From Pilatotrama ljubarskyi (Eukaryota > Basidiomycota > Agaricomycetes > Polyporales > Polyporaceae): a stretch of DNA of 56,663 nucleotides. Where the stretch lies: NCBI GenBank assembly GCA_022385805.1, contig MU277789.1, forward strand, positions 1 to 56,663. The letters run 5' to 3'. Position numbers and translations under genes: made by a program. This document shows positions 22,042-34,500 of this stretch, piece after piece; positions within the stretch are counted from its first letter, which is position 1; every line of letters starts with the position of its first letter. Under the pieces are notes generated by a model that was not told the DNA's origin, did not search any database, and was given only the letters and a program-made list of their open reading frames with translations.

Positions 22042-22133
22042 CTATTTTCACGGACGAAGCATCAGGGCGAAGGAATCAGAGATCGAGACGTTCCTGGACG
22101 AACATGTTTGTGGCAAGAACAATACTCAACCAC
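22042..22133 (-). other. Possible alternative intron fusing MoaA to MoaC
   Basis: A donor at 22130 (GTTGAG) or 22133 (GTGGTT), inside the MoaA Gly-Gly-stop, pairs with the acceptor AAAATAG ending at 22042. The phases match (phase 1 on both sides), so splicing would remove the stop and read directly into the MoaC frame. It is about 90 nt, the usual intron size here. No transcript evidence is available to me. Confidence 0.4.
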
Positions 22134-23755
22134 CAATAAGGATCATAGGCCGATTTGTCACGACGTCAATATCCTCCATCCCCGCGTGCTTCTCCTTCTT
22201 GCCCATGACCGCTCGGCCGATCGTAGACAGCAACGCGGAATCGGTAGCGCCGGCGCGCATCTGGTCGCGGAGTGATATCTCCTTTGCGTCGAAGAGACAG
22301 ACCTAGTTCTCACAAGTGAGTGGACCTGGTTGCATGCGATGCTCGGTAGCCATACCTTGATTTGCCCGTCCGCTGTAAGCCTCAGCCTATTGCACGATCC
22401 ACAGAAGTGGTCGGACATGCTGCTGATGAATCCGAAACTTCCAGCGTGCCCGGGTATGATGTAAGAACGAGCGGTGTCGTTCAGCTCGTCGGAGGCCTTG
22501 CGGACTGCGGGGTATCTTGCGCGTATACGATCCAGTAACTCCGACGACGGAACCATCTTGGCCTTGTCCCACTTGTTGCCTGGCACCACGTGGTTAGTCA
22601 GATTACGTGGGTGAAAGATTGGACCTGAAAGCGAGCGCACCTGTGAATGGCATGAACTCGATGAAGCGCACTGAGAGTCGGCTGTCCTTGGTCATCTCGA
22701 CAAAGTCCAACACCTCGTGGTCGTTCAAACCCTTGATCACCACTACGTTCAGTTTCACCGACTGGAGCTCCTGAGACCCCAGCGCCGTCTCTATTGACCG
22801 CAGCACGGCATCGTGGCCCATCCGGCGCGTCATGATCTCAAACTTGAAAGGGTCAAGAGTATCCAAGCTTTGGGGCACCGTTAATCATCGTGAGCGCAGA
22901 ATGAACGACGAGCAGTGCAAACCTAACGTTGAGATGCGTCAGGCCGTTCTCTACAAGGGCAGGTAGTTTCCGGTATAACGCAATCCCGTTTGTGGTCATG
23001 CCAATTGACTGGAGCCCGTATCGGCGTAGCGCATGTAGGCGGCCTGTTCGGGTGCAGTGTGAATATCTCTTCCGCACACGAGCGGACGCTATGTCCACTC
23101 GCGATGCGTTGCAAATGCTCGTACGTACCTACGAGATGCACTATGCCCTTCCGGATTGTCGGCTCCCCGCCGGTCAGGCGTATTTTGGTTACACCGCTCT
23201 TCACAAACAGTGTCGCAAGACGGATCACTTCATCGTCCGTCAGAATATGCTCGGGCGGAGAGAGCTCGACGCCCTCGCTGGGCATACAGTAAAAACCTGT
23301 GAGGCAACGTCAGTTACATCTCCACGTGGCGCGTTGTATAGGGTAGAGGCTGAGCGCTGAGTAGCGGCGTCGAGACGCGCTCTAGTCCGAGACATAGGTC
23401 GAAAAGACCTACATCGGAGATTACATCGCTCCGTCAGCGAGATCCGCAGGTAGTTATGTTGCCGGTTGAAGGCATCCACAAGAAAAGGCGAGATCCGAGC
23501 ATCTCGCGCTCTTTCTGTGTCTATGGTCGAGATCTTATCCTGATGCGTACCAGGAGTCGTGATATTGTATGAACACCATGGCGGATCTCCACTTTGAAAC
23601 CAGTTCAAACGTACCTTGATCCGTTGTCGTAAGCTCCTCGGCGGACCACTTGGGCCCGGCAACACTTCTGCATGTGCCAAAGACGAAGATGCCCTGAAGT
23701 TGCGAAACAAGGCTTTGCGTGAAGTGCTAGGAGGGGAGATTGCCTGACGATACAT
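22126..23755 (-). CDS. MOCS1: MoaA-type radical SAM GTP 3',8-cyclase (MOCS1A-like)
   Basis: MoaA uses two [4Fe-4S] clusters and S-adenosylmethionine to start molybdenum-cofactor synthesis from GTP. Seven exons (23755-23615, 23539-23413, 23296-23129, 23043-22923, 22867-22641, 22579-22356, 22302-22126) give 394 aa. The N-terminal cluster motif CNLRCFYC is split by an intron (CNLR(C)|FYC). The C-terminal cluster motif [19 protein letters not shown] spans the last intron. Other blocks are [35 protein letters not shown] and the C-terminal RPMILIGG, whose Gly-Gly is essential in MOCS1A. The first 45 residues are Ser/Arg/Ala-rich and fit a mitochondrial leader. All junctions keep phase. The MoaC gene follows directly downstream. 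Confidence 0.93.
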
Positions 23756-24144
23756 GGTGGTCGATTGGAAAGAAAGACATGGCTGATTGAGCTGGCTCTG
23801 CAGTCAGCGTCACTGCTGTATCCAGCGTCGCGAGTCACACTGATTGGGCTGCTCAACCTCAGTCGGCATTGGCGGGTAGCCTGGGAGAAGAAGCGCTATT
23901 ATTGCGTATCACTCATCGGCCGCTGGCATCGACTCTGAGTGGGCCTTCAAGTCAGTTCGCTGACCAGTAAGAGCAGACACAACAAACAAGACGATTGGGT
24001 ACTAGCGGTAGTTTAGCGCAGATAAGAGTTGACTCTTACATGGCATTCGAAATTTACTGTAATTAACCGAATGGGGATGGCAGGCCGGACCTACTTAGAA
24101 AAAGCCCAATCACTCTCCGCCGGGTAGATCATGTTTGCAGTAAT
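23756..24144. promoter_or_regulatory. Promoter region of the MoaA/MoaC locus
   Basis: This 389-base gap lies between the MoaA start and the stop of the upstream minus-strand glycosyltransferase. It should hold the MoaA promoter. No coding sequence is convincing. Confidence 0.45.
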
Positions 24145-26123
24145 CTAAAACCCCCGGAGCCACACCTCAGCCACGACCCATCTTTCTGGGATGTCTTCTT
24201 TCAATCGCGCCCTGAAGTAACGCCCTGTGGCTCGCAGATGAAGCGCACTAGACCCGAAAAGCATCTGCACGCTGCACTCTCTGAGCGGGAGTTGTCTGTC
24301 CTCAACCGCGGCTTCACGGCTAGTAGAGTAGCACATCGGCCTCTGTTCGGCAGCGTTCTGCAAGGTTGTCAGTATATCTGACGCCGCACACAAGCCGCGA
24401 GAGTGAATTACCCAGATGACGTTGTCAGATGACCATTCGAAGGTACATGCCTTCAAGGTGTCTTCGGTAGCGGAGTCTACTAGCCACACAAGCTCGACCG
24501 TGGTCCACTCGCGCGCGTCGCTGATATCTGTGAGAACATCTAGCGAGATAGTGTCTCCCTGTACGGCGTCTTGTTCAACAGCGTTAGAAGTCCGCACAGT
24601 TCACCGGCAAAGCGACGAAGAACGCGGCGTACGTGAGAGGCTCCGAAAGACCGTGTCGGCTTTCATATCTACAGCATTGGACGGCGGATACTGGAGATAG
24701 TTGTGCTTCCCGGATTCACCGAGAGTTTCGGCGTTGTGGCTTTCTAGGGTCAGGATATCACTGGGATTCGCGGCTGCGTGAGTGGCGTCATCGGGCAGCA
24801 GACGGATATTCGTGTCAAGGGCACAGGCAGTTCCACGGCACGCGGCACGCGTCCGCCGGGCTGGGACGTACGACCTGTCCAGGGTGACATAGGGCGGACT
24901 CGGCCGTGACTGCTCGGTGTCACTTCCAGGGACATCGCACGAGGCACGACCGCAGTGCGTCAACGACTCCAGATACCGGGTAGCCCTGAGCTACTGTGTA
25001 TGTCAACATTAAGACAAAGTGTGTGTGAAGGGAAAAAAAGCACCCACTGTGTAATTCCTGTTCCGCTCATCGCCTTCGGAGCCTACGGTGAAGGGCTGAC
25101 CTCCGCCGAGCTCAAAGCCCTGATCGAACCATACCTCAGGAACGCGATTGCTCAAAATCGTGAAGAAATTGTCGGCCATTTTCATCTCATCGCTGGAGGC
25201 ATTCAGATATCGCATGAGCGACAGGAACTGCTGCGCTTCGGACCGGCGCAGGATTGTGCCATGACCGAGCCAAGCGAAGGAAGTGTGGATGGCTGAGAGG
25301 TGGGACTCGTCCGGCGCCTTGACGTGGATTTCGCGGAGTGAAGTGGAAAGGTGTTCATGCGGAGGTAGAAGATGAATGGCTCCGGTTGCGCCAGATTCCG
25401 CGATGCGCGCCCGGAGGGTCTGGATGATCTCCGAACGGACGAGGTAGTCATCATCCTGCAGAACAGCCTTATCTGCTTGCGCTCTCATGGACACACAAAG
25501 CGAAGACTCACTTGAATAAAGCAGTACGGAGTATTAGCCTGGGCGCACGCGAGAAAGCGCGCTTGGAAGAGGAGGTTCGCCGGCGCGTTGTGTATACGCA
25601 ACTTCGAGCGCGGACAGCCGGTGTTCTTCATGTCCTGCGTTTCGTGCGGTCAAATCAAGATGAAGAAAGAGCGAGAGTGCATTATGCGGACTTCATATGT
25701 GAGCCTCTTGAAATGGTTGTTCCATATGAACACCTGGGCAATAGTATTGTCTAGCCATGGCCCGCACAGTAGAGATGCGATAAGCAAGACGTTCGGGAAA
25801 CGAGACCAGTTCAATACGACAGCAGTTGTGTCCGCTGTCCGGGTGACATTCTGAGCGACAGAGACGCGTTCATAAGTCTGAAGCTCTGTGGCTTCAGCGC
25901 GATATGTTACAGGGAGCTTTCTCGGGATGAAGTCGATATCGGCAAGCAGTGGCTGATAGAGCGACGGCGGAGTCTGCTCTGGTCGCTCACCAACGAAGAG
26001 ACGGGCGACATACGCGAGCAGGAGAGGCACAGCAACCGTCTGCAGCGCGCGAAAGATCTGTTGGCGGGTGATCATAGTGACCCGCGGAGGTCGTCGCGGA
26101 GAGAGACGACGGTCATCAAGCAT
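24145..26123 (-). CDS. Type II membrane GT-A glycosyltransferase (exostosin/GT64-like)
   Basis: Six exons (26123-25692, 25634-25512, 25455-25048, 24990-24633, 24569-24412, 24357-24145) give 563 aa. A short Arg-rich cytosolic tail precedes one membrane anchor (TVAVPLLLAYVARLFVG), giving Golgi type II topology. The catalytic region has TAVVLNWSRFPNVLLI, QVFIWNNHF and an aspartate triad in PYCFIQDDDYLVR that serves as the DxD metal/nucleotide-sugar site, then HTSFAWLGHGTI. This order resembles the C-terminal domain of exostosin-type (GT64) enzymes; donor and acceptor are unknown. The C-terminal 250 residues form a weakly conserved domain rich in Trp and acidic residues (TFEWSSDNVIW). The start is uncertain: 26123 is used, but 26075 also fits. 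The gene is divergent from the NIPSNAP gene. Confidence 0.8.
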
Positions 26124-26395
26124 CCGGCGGCGTCGAGCACAACGTCGTCGGCGCTGTCTATGGGCGCCTACGCCACGTGGGTCAAGCGGTTGCCAACTTG
26201 CCGGGTGCCCCGCCCACGTCATATGATCCCTCCGCAACGCGTCCTCAACGTCCGCCACCCCCGCACTCTCCTCAGGCCACCCCTCTTGAACTTCGAGCTC
26301 TCCGGCAGGCGGTCAACCATCTCTGAGGGCCTGCATTGCTCTCAATCCACTCATACGTTCTTTCTGTCGACTACTACATCCTGCATCGCCGCATA
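26124..26395. promoter_or_regulatory. Compact bidirectional promoter, glycosyltransferase / NIPSNAP
   Basis: Only 272 bases separate the two divergent start codons, so the promoters must be shared or overlapping. I see no clear TATA box; the sequence is C/T-rich toward the NIPSNAP side. Confidence 0.5.
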
Positions 26396-27666
26396 ATGCT
26401 TGCCCAACTCAGCACTCAGGCGGTCAAGCGGAACGCGGCGGCGTTAGTGCAGACTCGCAGGGGTATATCAGTGCAGGTAAGGCGTACGGCTGGACCAGAC
26501 GTCAGGGAGGTGACGCCAGGGCGTGTAGTCTCTACTGCATGGATCTCCGGAAGCGAAACAAGAGGGTGACGTGCACATCCTGCAGCATTCCAGGCTCGTC
26601 GCGCGCGGCAAGTACGTCCATGGTTTCGAAGGTGAGCGATTACGACACTACTCGGTGAGAACACTGTGGAACACTGCTTGGCCCGTGAAGTACACAAGGT
26701 CAAACCGGCTGCCGTTGAAGAGTACAAGAAGGTCGCGTAAGGGAGATCCTGCCATCCTTGTCTTCTCCTTTGTTCATGCTTGGCGACAGAGAGGCATACT
26801 ATACCGCCATCAAGGACGATCCGGATTTGCATGTGAAGCTCACCGGCAGCTGGGAAGCTATGGTTGGCGAGCAGGACACGTTCTGTATGTGAACAGTGCC
26901 TCCACGCGAACACTCGCCCCTTTTGGTACTTACGCGTGTCTCAAGACCATATCTTGGAGTATGAGAATTACTCCGGCTTTGATAAGACGACGCGGAAGAT
27001 CAGGAACTCGGAGGTACCGTTGAATTTCCGCCGGCCATGCCTATTGTACTAACACCCGTGTCCCTATACAGCACATCGATACCTACAAAAAGTTGATACC
27101 ATACTTGACCGGTCGGTCCCAGCAGCTCTGCCAAGAGTTCGCCTTCTTCCCGACTGTCCCCCCTCGGACTGAAGGTGGAGTCTTTGAATTGCGGTCTTAC
27201 CAACTCCACCCCGGTACCTTACTCCAGTGGGAGCATACGTGGTAATAGTTTAGGATCTTAGGCGCGGCAAGGCATCATCACTCATCCTTCCTCCCAGGCG
27301 GAAAGGTATCGAGGCTCGCCGCAAGTTTGTCGCGCCCGTCGGGGCCTGGTACTCGCAAGTGGGGCGGTTGCACCAAGTGCACCATATGTGGCAATACCCG
27401 TATGCGCTTCTATTCACTGTGTTCCTGTCGATCATGTCACTTAGCCTGTCCCGCCTCAACCCTACAACCAGCGATTTACAAACTCGCAAGGAGACGCGCG
27501 AGCAGGCCTGGCAGCTGGATGGGTGGGCTGAGACTGTGTCGAAGGTGAGCAAGTCTGTCTCGACAGCATACCACATACTGATCGTCGTAACATTCAGACC
27601 GCCGAATACTCCATGCTAATGGATGCGATCGTGCTGGAGCCTCTGCCATTCAGCCCACTGAAGTAG
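26396..27666 (+). CDS. NIPSNAP-family mitochondrial protein
   Basis: Nine exons (26396-26476, 26565-26631, 26691-26736, 26790-26884, 26946-27013, 27072-27241, 27298-27399, 27472-27544, 27598-27666) give 256 aa. The N terminus (MLAQLSTQAVKRNAAALVQT) is a basic, hydroxylated presequence without acidic residues, predicting mitochondrial import. Two tandem ferredoxin-like NIPSNAP repeats follow. Diagnostic pieces are KLTGSWEAMVGEQDTF, ILEYENYSGFDKT, FELRSYQLHPGTLLQWEHTW, EARRKFVAPVGAWYSQVG and LHQVHHMWQYPDLQTRKETR. Mammalian NIPSNAP1/2 are mitochondrial proteins linked to mitophagy signalling; the fungal role is not established. Nine short exons in 256 codons is dense even for this genome. Confidence 0.9.
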
Positions 27667-28507
27667 GGTATGATAACACGCCGCCTATACCACGCTGAGG
27701 TCAGATGGGCGGCCTATCTGTGCCGATGGGAATTGGTGGTTGAGTTGCCATCAGTTGAGGTCGGCGTCGACCGCTTTGCTTGGACCATGTTTGTATATCT
27801 ACTATCCCCCGGAATGGCATAGCTGCCCTTTTTGCATGAATCCGACGTGCGCCCCTTGACAGCGACGTGCACGCGCCCCGTGTGAGCGATGCCGCCGGCA
27901 ATGACTCAGGTGGCTGCAGAGAGTTTATGCGCGGAATGCGCAGCACGGATTTTCATGCGCCTCTCCTCGATCTCAATGGACTGACGGGGCTGCTTACGAC
28001 GCGACTGCGTTCTTCAGAGAGGCCGCAGGGTCAAGTATATCGAGAGGCGCAGAGGAGTCAGCGGTAGCGGAGTTCAAGGAGAGTCGATGCGGGCAGAGGA
28101 GAGTTCCCATGTGTGGCTGATCGGCCAATGATAGTGGGCGATTCCGGGGTCGTCCTCGCGCACGCGAAAGTCCGATTACACACATCAAACGCTGTTGTGG
28201 CTTGAGTGTGCTGGCACCCTGGCGTAAATTGCGGGAAAAATACAACGACGGGTCAAAGACGACCAAGAGTACATTCCAGGCCGCCAGGGGGTGTTGTTGC
28301 GATGGAAATAATATTAGTTGCCAGGCTAAAGGCTGTGCGTTTGTTTGGATCGGGGGTCGGATCTAATACAGAACAAAGGGATAGTGGGGGTCGTGGACCC
28401 ACAAGCTCAACTTGTGCGCCAACTCTTGCCTTTTCCTCTCCCCAGTCACACCCCCGCCCTGTCGCTCCTTCCGCCTCCTCCGCCTCCTCCGCCCCCTCTC
28501 CTCCCCT
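27667..28507. promoter_or_regulatory. Intergenic region upstream of the forkhead gene
   Basis: This 841-base region holds the NIPSNAP 3' UTR and probably a long regulatory region for the transcription factor. The last 70 bases (28435-28505) are strongly pyrimidine-rich with CCTCC repeats. No gene is supported. Confidence 0.5.
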
Positions 28508-30623
28508 ATGTCCTCCCTCAATAACCTCCTCAATCCGGAATCGTCGTACGAGTCGTCTCTCAGGTACGCATAGCGTCGTCCTTCGACGCTCATCGCGGTC
28601 TCACTCGCAGCGCGGCTTCCATCGTCAGGCTGCAGGTCGTTCGCTCCCCAAGTAGCTCGAACACCTCCCCAACCACCGAACGCATCATCACACCAATCCC
28701 ACTTGTCGAGGCGAAGCCCTCCCCGCGGACAGAAGTCGTCATTCGCGCCCACGAACCCCATCCAGACTGCCCAGACACCCTCGCATGCCTCCCCGACACA
28801 GATGGACGCCCGCAACATACGCTTCCCGTCATCCTCCGCTGCACTATCCTCGGTAGCCCACGAAAGCGGCTTACAATCAGGGAGATTTACGCGGCGATGG
28901 AGAGGAAATATCCTTATTACAAGACGGCGGGGCCGGCATGGAAGGTGAATACTCTGACTTCTTCTCATGTGCCCTTATTCGCCAGGATGTGGCTAAACTA
29001 CGCTGCGTCAGCAATCTGTGCGGCATCATCTCTCCCTCAATCGATTGTTCGAGCGTCAACCCCGTCCTCCGTCCGATCCCGGCTTCGGGTCCTACTGGAC
29101 AGTCAACTTAGATGCACCCCCTGGAACTAAACGTCCAAGGAAGAGAGGAGGGAGGTCGAATAAGGCGGAGGGGTCGGAAGCAGGTGCTTTGACTGTGCTG
29201 GGTCCGTCATCCCCGCCTCCTTCTATGCCCATCGGCCAGCGTACCTTGCCGGCATTGCCTGGTCCGCCAGCGCCGGGGATGTCGCCAGCATCAGGTTCCC
29301 AGGTTCAGCCACCGCCGCCTCCGCCACCGTCCGCTACTCCATCCGCAACATCAACGATAGCATCGGCTCCTTCGAACACCCCGTCGACGTCCTCCACTGC
29401 TACTTCTGCCTCGGTGAGTTCTTCTTCCATTCCATCCCATTTCCCCTGCAGATCCCCTGAGGATCATCCTCGGGTCCCCTGGGTCCCTCGAGTTCCCCAT
29501 GCAGTTCCCTCATCAGATTGGTTCACAGTTCTATACGCAATTCCATGTCCATCTGCATCAGCATCCTCACTCACATGCACTATCCCAGCCTCCTCATCTT
29601 CCGCACTCCCAACCTTCGCCCCATGTCCATCCACCGTCCTCCCATACCCATTCTCAGGCTACGCCCCACAATCACGCGCACCCTGCACCTCCTGCTCATT
29701 CCAAGCCGCCATCCCAAAACCACTCTCATCAGCCGCCTCATGGGCAGGCTCACTCTCATATGCATTCCCAGTCTGCGCACTCGCCTCATAATTACTCTCA
29801 CCGGCCGCCCTCTCAGACGTCTGTGCATCCACATACTCAGCAATCACCCTACGGGCATACCCAGTCTCATGCACCCCCATCCGGTCAACCGCCGTCCCAC
29901 CCTAATTCCACACACTCTCATTCGCATGCTCCCTCTCAAGGTTCATCTCACTCGCACCCGCAGCATTCACCAGTCGTTGCGAACGCCAATACCCAATCGG
30001 TGTCTACAATCGCAAAGCTGCGGCCAGTGGACAGCAGGTCATTCAGCCACGCCTCCTCGATGCGCACCCGCGGAGTCTACGATGAAGATGACGACGAGAT
30101 GGATTGGGAGGGAGATGTGCCTGGTGGTCCTTACTCGGATGATGACTACACCAGCTCTGAGGACATGCCTTACCAGTACGACCCGCGTCATCACAACCAC
30201 AATCCGGGCTCCTACGCCGGTCCCAGCCATCGCTCGTATTCGGGTTCACAAGGACAGCCGGGAAGGTCGGTACTGCACGGCGCGTTCTCGGGGTTCCCGG
30301 GACATCCAAGCGTCGACCATGCAGACTCAACCATCGAGCGGCTCAAAATGGAGATGGCGGGCCTGCGCCGGCAGTCCCAGGACGCCGTCACTGCGTCGTT
30401 GCGGCTATCTGATGAGCTCAGGGCGTCGCAGGAGGAGGCGGCGCGAGCCAAGGCCGCGCTGAAGGTGGCCGAGAATATGCTTGAGGAAGAGGCTCGCCGC
30501 CGCATCCAAGCGGAGAAAACCGCAGAGGAGGAGTCTCGCCGAAGGCGGGCAGCCGAAGATACTCTTCGACAGTACCAAGCGCAGGCGCAGCGAAAATCGG
30601 CGGGGTACACGGCGCGACCGTAA
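28508..30623 (+). CDS. Forkhead (winged-helix) transcription factor
   Basis: Four exons (28508-28563, 28629-28944, 29012-29413, 29505-30623) give 630 aa. The forkhead DNA-binding domain is at about residues 75-165: LPVILRCTILGSPRKRLTIR, EIYAAMERKYPYYK, then recognition helix SVRHHLSLNRLF and wing GSYWTVNL. The S/NVRHxLSLN core is intact, followed by a basic KRPRKRGG nuclear-localisation patch. The middle is disordered, first Ser/Pro/Thr, then unusually rich in His with repeated SH, PH and HSH units. An acidic patch (YDEDDDEMDWEGD) and a C-terminal coiled coil (about 90 residues, heptads with many Ala, Glu and Arg) complete it. The coiled coil predicts dimerisation. The target genes are unknown. 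Confidence 0.9.
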
Positions 30624-31561
30624 TTCGTTCCCTACATTCGTCCCTTTCGTCTCCCTATCTTCACTATGCTGCCCCTTCCTTTGCCATCTCGTCCTCTGCA
30701 CCCGTCGGCTTTTTCAGCGGATCGCACGCGGATTGTAATTATACCTGGCCTTTGTTGCTGATTTATGGATAACCCTCTCCAGGAGTATTGTTCCGATCTT
30801 GTCTATTCTATGGTCGAGTGCTACGGTTATCTCATTTGGTGAATATCATGGCTGATTACGGCAGGGTTGTAAAAATGTCCTCGAACTCGTTCGCTTGACT
30901 CGTCGGCATTTCGGCCGCTAGCCTGACGGCTCCTCCCCGAACATGCTGCGAATGCAACCGCGGTGGGTGGGGCAAGCTTAAGGTACAAGCGGTCTCCGGC
31001 CTCTTCTGCGTGGTGCACTGTAACACCATGACCAAAATGCCGATTCGCACCTTCTTGGTGACCCATACACATTGTTCGGGGAGTGGAGGTCATCCTCGAT
31101 AAGACATGCGAATAATTCCATGCTTCATGAAGCAGCGGAAGGTCAGCTCTGTCTCCACTCCGTGGGAGTGTGTCTGGGAACCCTCGCCTACTGACGACAA
31201 CAGCAGCGCAGGTGGCGCAAAGTCCGCTGTCGGCACCATGTCTGATGAGACCCATAGTAAACTCCGCCAATGGACACCCCCGCTCAGGGCGGCGGAGGTG
31301 TCAGACAACGGCGCGAGGGGATGCATTGTATTCCGTAAGCCCCTGTTGCATCGTGGCCGCCCCCATCAGCGGGAGAAGCAGGAGAGCACGCAGACCCATT
31401 GAGTCCGTTCACAGGCCCAAATGCGCGCGATCAGAATGCTGATAGGCGCCGGGAGGAGTGCCATTGAAGCCGTTGCACAACAAGCACAAACAGCCGCCTG
31501 AAAATGTTGGCGGAGGCGCTTCTCATTGGCCGCTCGCGCTCAGGCTCTCCTCGTAGCCGCC
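30624..31561. other. Intergenic region
   Basis: This 938-base stretch contains the 3' UTR of the forkhead gene and the promoter of UTP13. A 147-codon minus-strand ORF (30827-31270) has no motif and no supporting splice structure. Nothing else is recognisable. Confidence 0.5.
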
Positions 31562-34500
31562 ATGGACTCTGCTCACCGCCCGAAGCTCAAGACTGCGTAA
31601 GTGCTCATTTTTGTGCGCATATAGGGAGCTGACATCTCGTTCGTAGGTTCAAAAAGGCACGGGTCATCGCGCCTCTGCACACCGCGGGCCCAGTAGCCGT
31701 GACGCCGGACGGATCGAGGCTGGTCACCTGCGTGGGCGAGGACGCTCTTTTGACAGACGTGAAGGCTGGTGTAGAGATATGCAGGTTTGCTGGGGTGAGT
31801 GCTCAAGGCTTTGTACATCGTTGCCTGTTGTACTAACCCAGGTCTTCAGGACACTGAATCTATAACTTCACTCTGCATAACGCCATCGTCCTCCCACCTG
31901 CTATTATTCACCTCGTCGTTGTCTCTTCGCATATACGAGATACCTTCGGCCCCTGTTCCCCAAACGAAACTCGTCAAGCCTATACGCGTCGTCGCCCGCG
32001 CCCATGATGCGCCTGTGCATGTATGCAAAGCCGACCCTACGTCTACGTACCTTGCCTCCGGCTCCGCGGACGGTGTCGTAAAGGTATGGGACATTCTGCG
32101 CGGCTACGTCACCCATCTCTTCAAGGGCCACGGCGGCGTGGTCAGCGCGCTCGCGTTCAACTACCCTTTCGACCCCTCTTCCGTCATCCGGGAGCAGAAG
32201 ATGCAACTCATCACTGCCTCCGTGGACACGCGCATCCGTATCTTTGACCTGTCTGCGGCGGCGGCCCGCGCGAGCGGGGGTTCGAAACCGGAGGCGGTCC
32301 TGGAGGGGCATGTATCGGTTCCACGCGGCCTGGACGTTTCCGCGGACGGAAAGTGGCTTGTGAGCGGCGGTAGAGATTCGGTGGTGCTCATATGGGACAT
32401 CTCCTCGAAAGCCTCTCCGACGAAGAAGAGCGCCAAGGGCAAAGGCAAGGAAACCGAGTTTGCGCCTGTCCTGCACAAGACTATCCCTGTCCTCGAGCGC
32501 GTCGAGGCTGTGGGTTTACTACACCCCGACGAAGACCTAGCAGGCGCGCCTTCTGGGCCTGGTAAGCTCCGGTTCTACACCGGAGGAGAGAAAGGCCTAG
32601 TCAGGATATGGGACGCGCGCGAGGGCAGCGTACTCTTCACCTTCGGTCAAGAGCAGGACGAGGCGACCGAGGATCAAGAGGAACAGCGACAAATCGTAAA
32701 CGCCATGTAAGCGTACCGCAGTCAAATTGAACTCACGTTGTCGCTGACGGCATATGCAGCTATGTTCCCGCAACGTCCACGATAGTCTCCGTGCACGCCG
32801 ACCAGAACATCCTCTTCCATTCCCTCTCGACCCAGAGCCTCAGTCGTCAACTCATCGGGTTTAACGATGAGATCATCGACGCCACCTTCCTGTCGCCCAA
32901 TCTCCCCGTCCAGGCGTCTGCGCCCTCTCCCCTGTCCGACACCCACGTAGCGCTCGCCACGAACTCATCGTTGATTCGCGTATACTCGACTTCTTCCCTT
33001 GACGCGCGCCTTATCGCCGGCCATTCAGAAATCGTCTTGTGCCTCGACCGAGGCGCGCAAGGGCGCGTGCTCGCGAGCGGCAGCAAGGACCGCTCAGCGC
33101 GGATATGGGCTCCCATCCGTCCGCGAGAAGGCGAAGAGGCGCCGGCGGTCCCGGACTGGCGCTGCGTTGCCATCTGCGAAGGCCACGCAGAAAGCGTGGG
33201 GGCCATCGCGATGTCGCGTAAGGCGTTGTCGGGCGAGCCGGCTCCGTCTGGCTCGGGTGGCGACCACCTGCGTTTCATGTTCACAGGCAGCCAGGATCGC
33301 ACGATCAAGATGTGGGACGTGTCGTCCGTTCCGCTCTCGGCCCCTGCGGACGGCGAGGACGCGCGTCCGGTGAAGTGCAAGAGCCTCACAACGCACAAGG
33401 CGCACGACAAGGACATCAACTCGCTCGACGTGGCGCCGAACGATCGTCTGCTCGTTTCAGGCTCCCAGGACCGCACCGCGAAGGTTTGGGAGATTGACTA
33501 CGTGACGTCGGGCGCAGGTGTGCGCGGCGAGCTGCGCCTGCTCGGGACGTGCAAGGGTCACAAGCGCGGGGTCTGGTGCGTCCGCTTCGGGCGGGCGGAG
33601 CGTGTTCTTGCGACGGGCAGTGGCGATAAGACGGTTAAGCTGTGGAACCTTGAGGATTTCACGTGCGTGAAGACGTTCGAGGGACACACGAACTCGGTGC
33701 TCCGAGTCGATTTCCTCAACGCGGGCATGCAGATGGTCAGCAGCGCGAGCGACGGCCTCGTCAAGCTGTGGAATGTGCGCGACGAGGAATGTGCCGCGAC
33801 CATGGACAACCATGAGGATAAGGTGCGCATATACTGACAATCATCTGAGGTAGTGAAAGGCTCATTGCCTTGATAGGTCTGGGCACTCGCAGTGAGCAGC
33901 GACGAGTCCACGATCGTCTCCGGTGCGGCCGACTCCGTCGTCACCTTCTGGCAAGACTGCACGGAAGAGCAACAAATCGAGAAGGAGACCCAGCGCGCGA
34001 AGCTCGTCGAGAAGTACGTTCTCCCCCTCTTGACTCTTCTCCATTCACCCTACTCACACGCAATCGGATGATCACAGAGAGCAAGACCTCCAGAACTACC
34101 TCGCGTTGCACGACTACCGCAACGCGATCCTCCTCGCGCTCAGCATGGGCCAGCCCGGCCGGCTGCACACCCTCTTCGCCTCCCTCACTTCTACCACCGA
34201 TGCCTCCGCCACTGCCACCCCGCAAACGCCTTCGATCACCGGCCATCCAGCCGTTGACGAAGTCCTGCGCACGCTCCCCGGGACAGACCTGGCTCGCCTC
34301 CTGCGGTACGTGCGCGACTGGAACGCGCGCGCCAAGACGAGCGCGGTCGCGCAGCGCGTGCTGCATGCGATCGTGAAGCTGCGTGCGGCTGAAGACATCG
34401 CGCGGGCGTTCGACGAGGATGCGGCGTTCACTGCTGCGACCGCCGCGGCGGCAGCTCCCGCGGACGAGGAGACCTTCGGAAAGGCCCTTCCAGCCGAAGT

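Noticed and set aside
15724..24144. A biosynthetic cluster of amidase, acetyltransferase and molybdenum-cofactor genes
   Set aside because: The neighbours belong to different, mostly housekeeping pathways, lie on different strands and lack a core enzyme such as a synthase.
30827..31270. 147-codon minus-strand ORF between the forkhead and UTP13 genes
   Set aside because: No family motif, no splice support and mixed composition.
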